Shown here piece by piece: positions 59,301 through 64,000 of a stretch of 64,000 bases of DNA; position 1 is the stretch's first letter, and every line of letters begins with the position of its first letter. This DNA is from Vanessa cardui. Lineage: Eukaryota; Arthropoda; Insecta; Lepidoptera; Nymphalidae. The notes under the pieces were generated by a model. It did no database searches. It was not told where the DNA came from and saw nothing but the letters and a program-made list of their open reading frames with translations. The stretch lies in contig NC_061138.1 of the NCBI RefSeq assembly GCF_905220365.1, positions 5,223,814 through 5,287,813 of the forward strand, written 5' to 3'. Made by a program: the position numbers and the translations under genes.

Positions 59301-62300
59301 AACATATAAGAAACAAATATATTTCTTCCGAAGGCAATGAAAATAAAAAACTTAAAATGAAGGCTAAAGAAATTTATGTAAATTTGTCTGTCCATACTTC
59401 TTGGCCAAACTATTCAAATCAATAGATTAGGAAAACATCATTCAATTTAGAAACAATGCTATCAATCTTACTCATGATATTGGACTAGAAAGAAATATTT
59501 ACAAACATTCGTACACACTTACAAACACCCAAGCAAACACTTACTAAAACACTGAAATTAATGCTTCGGACATCGAAGAAAACTTAGAGATCTGTCAAAA
59601 TTTATCATTTTAAAAATAGAATCGAATACACGTGCTTCAAAATGGGAAATACAAGACAAATGGGGCCTCAAAATAAGTATTATAACGTACGTGTAAATTT
59701 ATATTGTTATATGAAATCGGCAAGGAATAAATAGTATATCAAAACTTGACCTACATGTGTTATCTTCACATTATCAACTATCCCATGCCATAGAATACGA
59801 TGACTACAACGTACAAGTAACTCATAATTTTGATCTGAAATGTCATCAGACTCGTATGAAAGTTTTCATATATTTTTTTAATAAAAAAAAAAAACTCCGA
59901 CCAGTTTTTACTTTCGTTAACCACTTTAATTTTTCATGTTAATTTAATTAATACTTTTATTAATTAATTTGCATAAACACTTATTTTTACTTAAATAAAT
60001 TGATGCTATTGCATATTTTTGAATTACATTATCTTAATGTTACAACATATTTTTGAACTTATTTTATAAATGATTGCGGTTATCGCTTGTTAATGTGAAA
60101 ACCCTATTCTTTAAATCGAGGTCAATATTCAAACATGTCCATGTCCCCAATGACCTTAAAATTTGCACTAGTTAATATGATAATTTTTTTCAGAGTTCTG
60201 ATCGAACAATGGATACGCGCCAAGTACGAAAGAGAGGAATTTTGTCACCCAGAACGTCAGAGCTACCTCTCCGGCACCATGGTCGGATTCCTCATGAAGA
60301 GAGGCAAGGAGGACAGTCGCTATCAGCTGAGAAAGTTTGTTCTCAACGAAAACGAGGACACATTGAAGTAAGTCGTTCAATTTAGCGTTTGCTGTTGATT
60401 CTACAACACATAAATATTTCAGATTGTTTAAATCATTTCGGTGATACGACCAAATGTAGAATCAACGCGCTGTTCATTCTGTTCCATCGATATTAACATG
60501 CATGATCTTTATATCATCGTCATTTCGTTTTTATGTTTATTCACTAAACATGAAACAGTAATAGGTGTTCTACATCAGCTATTGCATTATTGTGAAATTT
60601 GTCTTAATCCAAACGCTTTTCATTGACATACATTTTGTCTAACACGCGATATAGGTAGTTTAGTTAACGACTTAGCGATATACGATTATTTATATAGCGT
60701 AAACCGCGTCTACAATATAATTTCGCAAAGTGATGAAATAGCCAAACAAACTGTGAGCAGTTGTTATTTAATCTGTACTCTTGCCAACAAACGAATGTTG
60801 TTTACCAAATTCTCTCAATGATAAGAAAGATTAAGGTGTAAAGTCCGTCTTACACGGTCACACGGCACAATTAAGCTTACATTGTATTTAATTACATTCT
60901 CTTAAAAATATTGTAATTTGTATAGTAATGTTAATTTGCATTTCGAATCGTAACGATGAGTAGGTTTAAATGGAAACACGTGGTAAAATGTCGTCTATGA
61001 CGTATTCTTTGCCAAAACTTCCACACCTCTAGGCCGCTACGTCAAGAGCCTAGTACAAATATTGACTGCCGACGTAATTTTAAACTCTTCGGAATGTTTA
61101 TGATGACTTTGCATTTCGATTTACACGCATATCTCGATTTTATCAGCTAACATACCCGGTGTACATACTACCTAATACCTACTAGTTCTCGTATTGTGTA
61201 ATTTCGAAGACTTTCTCGTGAATTACGAATCGTATTAATATTTAATTGCGACAGTTACTGAGGTTAATCACCACGGTGAAAAGTATTGGTCACGTTTGGC
61301 GCCGTTATTCGGAATATCACTATTAAATTTTATTGATGTTATGCCGTTTTGTTGACGAATCGTTAAAGGCAATATAAACACAGACGTCACGATACCTACG
61401 CATACACGTGAAAACACTTAATATACGTAAATTTTATGACATATTCATAAATTTTTTTGCTATGTTAAATCCCAAATAAGGCATTTGTTATTTTTTAGCA
61501 AATCATATTTTATTTCTTTTAAAATGACCTTCATATAACTTACGTAGAAAATTTGATACTACAGTATGTTGTTTTATAACAATGAGTAATTTAAGTAGAG
61601 TTTTTTTTTGGTATATATGGATACTTATTTTAGTATTGAATTAGCATAGTAAATAATATTGTTGTTAATAATTTACGTAAGAATATATCGTTTAATGTTA
61701 TTTTTAAAGCAAGGCCAAGTCGAATCTATATAAAAGATTGGTTTTTATTGTCAACGACGATGTGAAAAAAGTTTGAAACTATATTAACTAAAATTTATGA
61801 ATCGACAAGAAGAGGACTACATAAAGGACATATAACGTGCCTTTAAAACGAGAAACATTCCCGAAAAGGCATTTTAATGATATTTTTAAAACAATAAACT
61901 TTGGTATAATACCAACATAAAATTATTAACAGGATATTATGCTGTCATTATTCGCGGCGTTAATTAGCAAAGTTCATAAAAAACAACGTCAAACGTTAAA
62001 CAAACAACGTAAATAATGTTGCGAAATCGTCGTGAATGTGTAAGAAAAAATCGTAATAAAAGTTTGATATTGAGATCTGTGTTAAGATTAATAGATTCTC
62101 TTAACTCGGAATGGTTCTTAGGTACCAACACGCTTCCGACGGCTGTAGCCGTGCTTCGGGTTGTCTCGGTCGGATTTTCGATCATCTCCGACTCAAAAAC
62201 TTGGGTCGTTTGAGGTAAGAAGCGAGTACTAAAAATAATAAGCACAATTTTAGGTAGGATATATACATAAGCTTATAGAAAATTCGATCGAAATAAAGGT

Positions 62301-62740
62301 CGATTATAGCCGCGTTTCTATAGAACACATAACATTCAATTAGAATTATCACTGATTCAATAATCACCTCATCAATGGTTGGTCTTCTAAATAACACGAA
62401 AAGAATGCTTCCATAAATAAAGCATGCAAAATTATGTCTTATTGATTGTATGATCATTGTCGACTTTGCCTTGTACGTGCTAATCATTTTATCATCACGC
62501 TTCCAATATTGTATGGCTTCAGTCTGTAATGAAATCTTCGTAAAATGTATGAAAGAGTTAACGACATGCTATCTTCATTATGGGATATTATTATGGATTT
62601 ATAAATCATTTATAAATCAACTGATTCTTTTTTGAATCAGTTATCATACTCATTCGAGACTGACAGTTTTGTCAAATTTGACAGTTGTGTTCAACGTTGG
62701 GTTTATTTTTTTTTTTATTTATTTATTTATTTATTTAGTA

Positions 62741-62771
<31 letters not shown>

Positions 62772-63926
62772 ATTATTTTTTTTTTTAATTGTTCTTATCA
62801 AATAAAAAGCGTCACGATAAATATATTATTAAAATGTAATGATTTCCTAATAGACTTTACTTTCTATTTCAAAAAGTATAACCTCGTAAAGAAATAACTT
62901 GCTAAAGAAAATATATTTGAAATTAGACATCAAATATTATAAACAGATAATGATTTTACCAAACCTTATTGTCATCACTGATAACATATACTTTTATTAG
63001 TATCACTTCATCTATTACTAACATTTCTTCAATATAGGCACATGTGTTATATATTATATTTAATAATAACATTAATTATACATCCACATAGGTACCACGT
63101 CAAGGAGAACAAGGAACCAAAGGGAGTGTTAAAGTTATCTGAGCTAAACGTATCCTTCGCGCCCTCAAAGATCGGTCACATGAACTCCATGCAGCTGACT
63201 TTCATGAAAGATGGATCGACGAGGCATATATACGTGTACCACGAGGACCCCGAAGTTATCAACTGCTGGTAATATATACAGATACTAGTTGTGGCCCCCT
63301 GCTTCGCTCGCGTTTTAGATGTTACGCAAAAACAGTAGTATGTCCTTTCTTTGATTTCAAGTTTGTTGCATATCAAATTTCATAAAATTGGGTTTGTTAG
63401 TCTAGTAGTAAAAGAGCGACAGACAGACAAACAGAGTTAGTTTCACATTTATAATATAAATATAGATAGTTTTTTCACGCAGTCCTCTATACTAAAGATA
63501 GCAAGACTAGTTGCTTTCATTGATACAGATTTAGGTAATTCATGTTAAAATACTATCAATCGATTTGAACATTGAATTTTGATTTTATTCACACATAACA
63601 TTTTTTCTTTGATGATGCGATGTTAGCGGTTGCAATATTTTTTTTTTTCGTACTTATATATATATGAACGTCTTTCTTTTTATATTTTAGGTATACGGCC
63701 ATACGTTGCGCAAAATTACACCTATTGCAAGTAGCGTTTCCATCGACCCCTCAATCCGACCTCATTCTCCGCCTGCCCAAAGACTTCGCACGCGAAGGCT
63801 GGCTGTGGAAAACGGGGCCACGGCCGTCTGACGTGCACCGGCGGCGCTGGTTCACGCTCGACACCAGGAAGCTCATGTACCACGACGAGCCGCTGGACGC
63901 TTATCCTAAGGGAGAAATATTTATTG
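50226..63926 (+). CDS. ADAP1: ArfGAP with dual PH domains (ADAP1/centaurin-alpha type), 3' end outside window
   Basis: GTPase-activating protein for Arf-family GTPases (Arf6 for mammalian ADAP1), recruited to membranes by PH domains that bind PIP3. Exons: 50226-50307, 58443-58668, 60194-60367, 63092-63268, 63691-63926. All have GT-AG borders, and the phases give one frame of 298 complete codons, ending in phase 1 at a GTAAGT donor. The ArfGAP zinc finger is CX2CX16CX2CX4R: C21, C24, C41, C44 and arginine finger R49. EQWIRAKYERE (107-117) follows. PH domain 1 spans about 132-235 with K138/R139, R149/K150 and the invariant helix Trp W220. PH domain 2 begins REGWLWKTGP (254-263) with RRRWFTLD (270-277). 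The start at 50226 has a strong context (A at -3, G at +4) and aligns in length with the mammalian N-terminus. About 75-80 residues are expected beyond the window. Confidence 0.95.
52919..52996 (-). mobile_element. 5'-end fragment of a family A SINE
   Basis: The plus-strand reading 'cttgcctgggtttgaagccg', 'cagtcatcagttaagacgca', 'cgcgttcaaatcatctaatc' is the reverse of the SINE head with its B-box region. The A-box side is diverged and the whole 3' body is missing, an unusual pattern since SINEs normally lose the 5' end. Confidence 0.65.
53301..53370 (+). repeat. tRNA-like SINE head remnant
   Basis: AAAATGGTCTAGTAGCTAGA resembles an A-box region, and 'ttgcccaaacccagacat' the B-box side of family A. 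The copy is strongly diverged with no recognisable body. Confidence 0.4.
54937..55139 (-). repeat. Family C repeat in ADAP1-like intron 1
   Basis: The plus-strand reading starts ACTAGTAGTCGTCCGCGGTT, contains 'ataccaaatatcatcaaatc' and 'acgacagacaaacatacag', and ends 'ataatattataatatagat'. It is a nearly complete copy, antisense to the gene. Confidence 0.75.
56600..57090 (+). promoter_or_regulatory. Candidate internal promoter and alternative 5' exons of the ADAP1-like gene
   Basis: This GC-raised patch within intron 1 contains a CRE-like TGACGTCG near 56657-56664, an initiator-like TCAGTC at 56734-56739, a donor-like ATAGGTAAGG near 56857, and a bounded segment 57012-57087 with a GTAG acceptor and a GGTAATA donor. 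The ATG at 57014 reads MTIASRDKASPLLSLKNIPN but ends in phase 2, which does not join in frame to exon 2. If used, these would be 5'-UTR exons. Speculative. Confidence 0.25.
57943..58131 (-). repeat. Family C repeat in ADAP1-like intron 1
   Basis: The plus-strand reading starts 'ctaatcgtcgcccgcagctt', contains 'cataccaaatttcattgaat' and 'gcgacagacagatatacatt', and ends 'tattattagtatagat'. It is followed at once by a tRNA-like remnant. Confidence 0.75.
58133..58190 (+). repeat. tRNA-like Pol III promoter remnant
   Basis: TCATGGTATAGTGGTTTACC has an A-box-like TGGTATAGTGG, and GTCCTGGATTCAAATCTC a B-box-like element about 34 nt later. It does not fold into a full tRNA (no acceptor-stem complement is visible), so it is probably a tRNA pseudogene or the head of a third SINE type. 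Confidence 0.45.
58443..58668 (+). CDS. ADAP1: ADAP1-like coding exon 2 (residues 28-102)
   Basis: Encodes PDWASYNLGIFICMRCASIH then RGMGAHISKVKHLDLDRWED: the second Cys pair, the catalytic arginine R49 and the rest of the ArfGAP domain to PPCYRRPTKNDP. The acceptor is TTTCCAG and the donor GTTAGT. Confidence 0.95.
58947..58997 (+). repeat. Short tandem repeat, about 15-bp unit
   Basis: Three units of CATTTAAGCAGTCTC, the second being CATTTCAGCAGTCT, plus a partial CAGTCTC. It lies in ADAP1-like intron 2. Confidence 0.8.
59049..59295 (+). repeat. Family E repeat in ADAP1-like intron 2
   Basis: The sequence 'agagtgagtgagccaatgta', 'cttcctgtttgaaggcacaa', 'ttggtggcgcaatggcgatg', 'caataactatgggcgttgc' and 'tgctcgaccgcctacttata' follows the family E order, with some local rearrangement. 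Confidence 0.6.
60194..60367 (+). CDS. ADAP1: ADAP1-like coding exon 3 (residues 103-160)
   Basis: Encodes QVLIEQWIRAKYEREEF, the linker helix, and the first strands of PH domain 1 (GFLMKRGKEDSRYQLRKFVL). The acceptor is a strong TTTTTTTCAG and the donor GTAAGT. Confidence 0.95.
62712..62773. repeat. Inverted microsatellite, (TTTA)n facing (TAAA)n
   Basis: About six TTTA units run into TAGTA and then about eight TAAA units, so the block can fold on itself with arms of roughly 25 bp. Poly-T tracts flank it on both sides. It is in ADAP1-like intron 3. Confidence 0.85.
63092..63268 (+). CDS. ADAP1: ADAP1-like coding exon 4 (residues 161-219)
   Basis: Encodes the core of PH domain 1, KYHVKENKEPKGVLKLSEL through FMKDGSTRHIYVYHED. 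The acceptor CACATAG has a weak pyrimidine tract, but the phase and homology support it. A family C repeat starts 15 nt after the donor. Confidence 0.93.
63284..63468 (-). repeat. Family C repeat next to ADAP1-like exon 4
   Basis: The plus-strand reading starts ACTAGTTGTGGCCCCCTGCT, contains 'catatcaaatttcataaaat' and 'gcgacagacagacaaacaga', and ends 'ataatataaatatagat'. It begins 15 nt after the last base of exon 4, so almost the whole 372-nt remainder of the short intron is repeat. Confidence 0.75.
63691..63926 (+). CDS. ADAP1: ADAP1-like coding exon 5 (residues 220-298, continues outside)
   Basis: Encodes the C-terminal helix of PH domain 1 (WYTAIRCAKLHLLQVAFP) and the start of PH domain 2 (REGWLWKTGP, RRRWFTLDTRKLMY, EIFIG). 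It ends at a GTAAGT donor in phase 1; the following exon is beyond the window. Confidence 0.95.
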
Positions 63927-64000
63927 GTAAGTCTATGAACCACTTTACTTTGAGAATATAACAAGAACAACAGCCTATAAATTTCTTACGTCTGGACTAA

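Noticed and set aside
62617..62641. Hairpin followed by T-rich sequence, resembling a bacterial terminator
   Set aside because: The context is a eukaryotic intron. The short AACTGATTC/GAATCAGTT pair has no such role here.
1..64000. Search for a CRISPR array, prophage, operon-like cluster or viral fossil
   Set aside because: There are no regularly spaced repeats, no co-directional compact genes, and no viral or phage protein motif. The repeated sequences are dispersed retroposons and MITEs.

Overview
The window is AT-rich animal nuclear DNA with spliced genes and many short interspersed repeats. The repeats point to Lepidoptera. The commonest is a roughly 300-bp tRNA-derived SINE with a TGGCCCAGTGG A-box, a GGTTCAAACC B-box and a TTGTTGTTG tail, resembling the Metulj-type SINEs I know from nymphalid butterflies. 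I infer a butterfly, probably a nymphalid; this rests on recall of the repeats, not on a search.

Two protein-coding genes are well supported. On the minus strand, 43984 to 37930 encodes a complete WBP11 (WW-domain-binding protein 11 / SIPP1), a proline-rich splicing factor. It has 11 coding exons, all phases agree, and the product is 541 residues. On the plus strand, 50226 to 63926 encodes the first five coding exons (298 complete residues) of an ADAP1/centaurin-alpha type ArfGAP with two PH domains. It runs off the right edge inside PH domain 2. The two genes are divergently transcribed, about 6.2 kb apart, and there is no sign that they work together.

Layout. 1-20967: no recognisable coding exon, only repeats. 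It may be intron or flank of a minus-strand gene whose non-coding first exon appears to end at a strong splice donor at 20968. 21191-37888: more repeats, including two adjacent SINEs with target-site duplications and a 201-bp MITE. 37889-43984: WBP11, with introns full of repeats. 43985-49839: intergenic. 49840-50225: CpG-rich leader and promoter region of the ArfGAP gene. 50226-63926: ArfGAP gene with an 8.1-kb first intron.

Repeat families, labelled here for cross-reference. A: tRNA-derived SINE with GGTTCAAACC box. B: tRNA-derived SINE with GGGTTCGATTCCC box. C: repeat with CTGTCTGTC near one end and GCGGGCG...CTAGT at the other. D: repeat ending in GCATTGCACCCGTGCGAAG then GGGTCGCTAGT. 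E: repeat with GTGAGTGAGCCAGTGTAA and CATCAGGTGGCCCAT. F: repeat with CGTTCCAGAGATTAGCCGG. G: TA-flanked MITE. H: element with 10-bp inverted ends AATAGGCTAT. J: tail with ACTGTATAAATTCTGACCGCG. I found no CRISPR array, rRNA, intact tRNA, operon or evident new multi-gene system. The most notable signals are repeat insertions within 30 nt of splice sites, a 58-bp perfect palindrome, a large inverted repeat inside a WBP11 intron, and possible upstream ORFs or alternative promoters of the ArfGAP gene.
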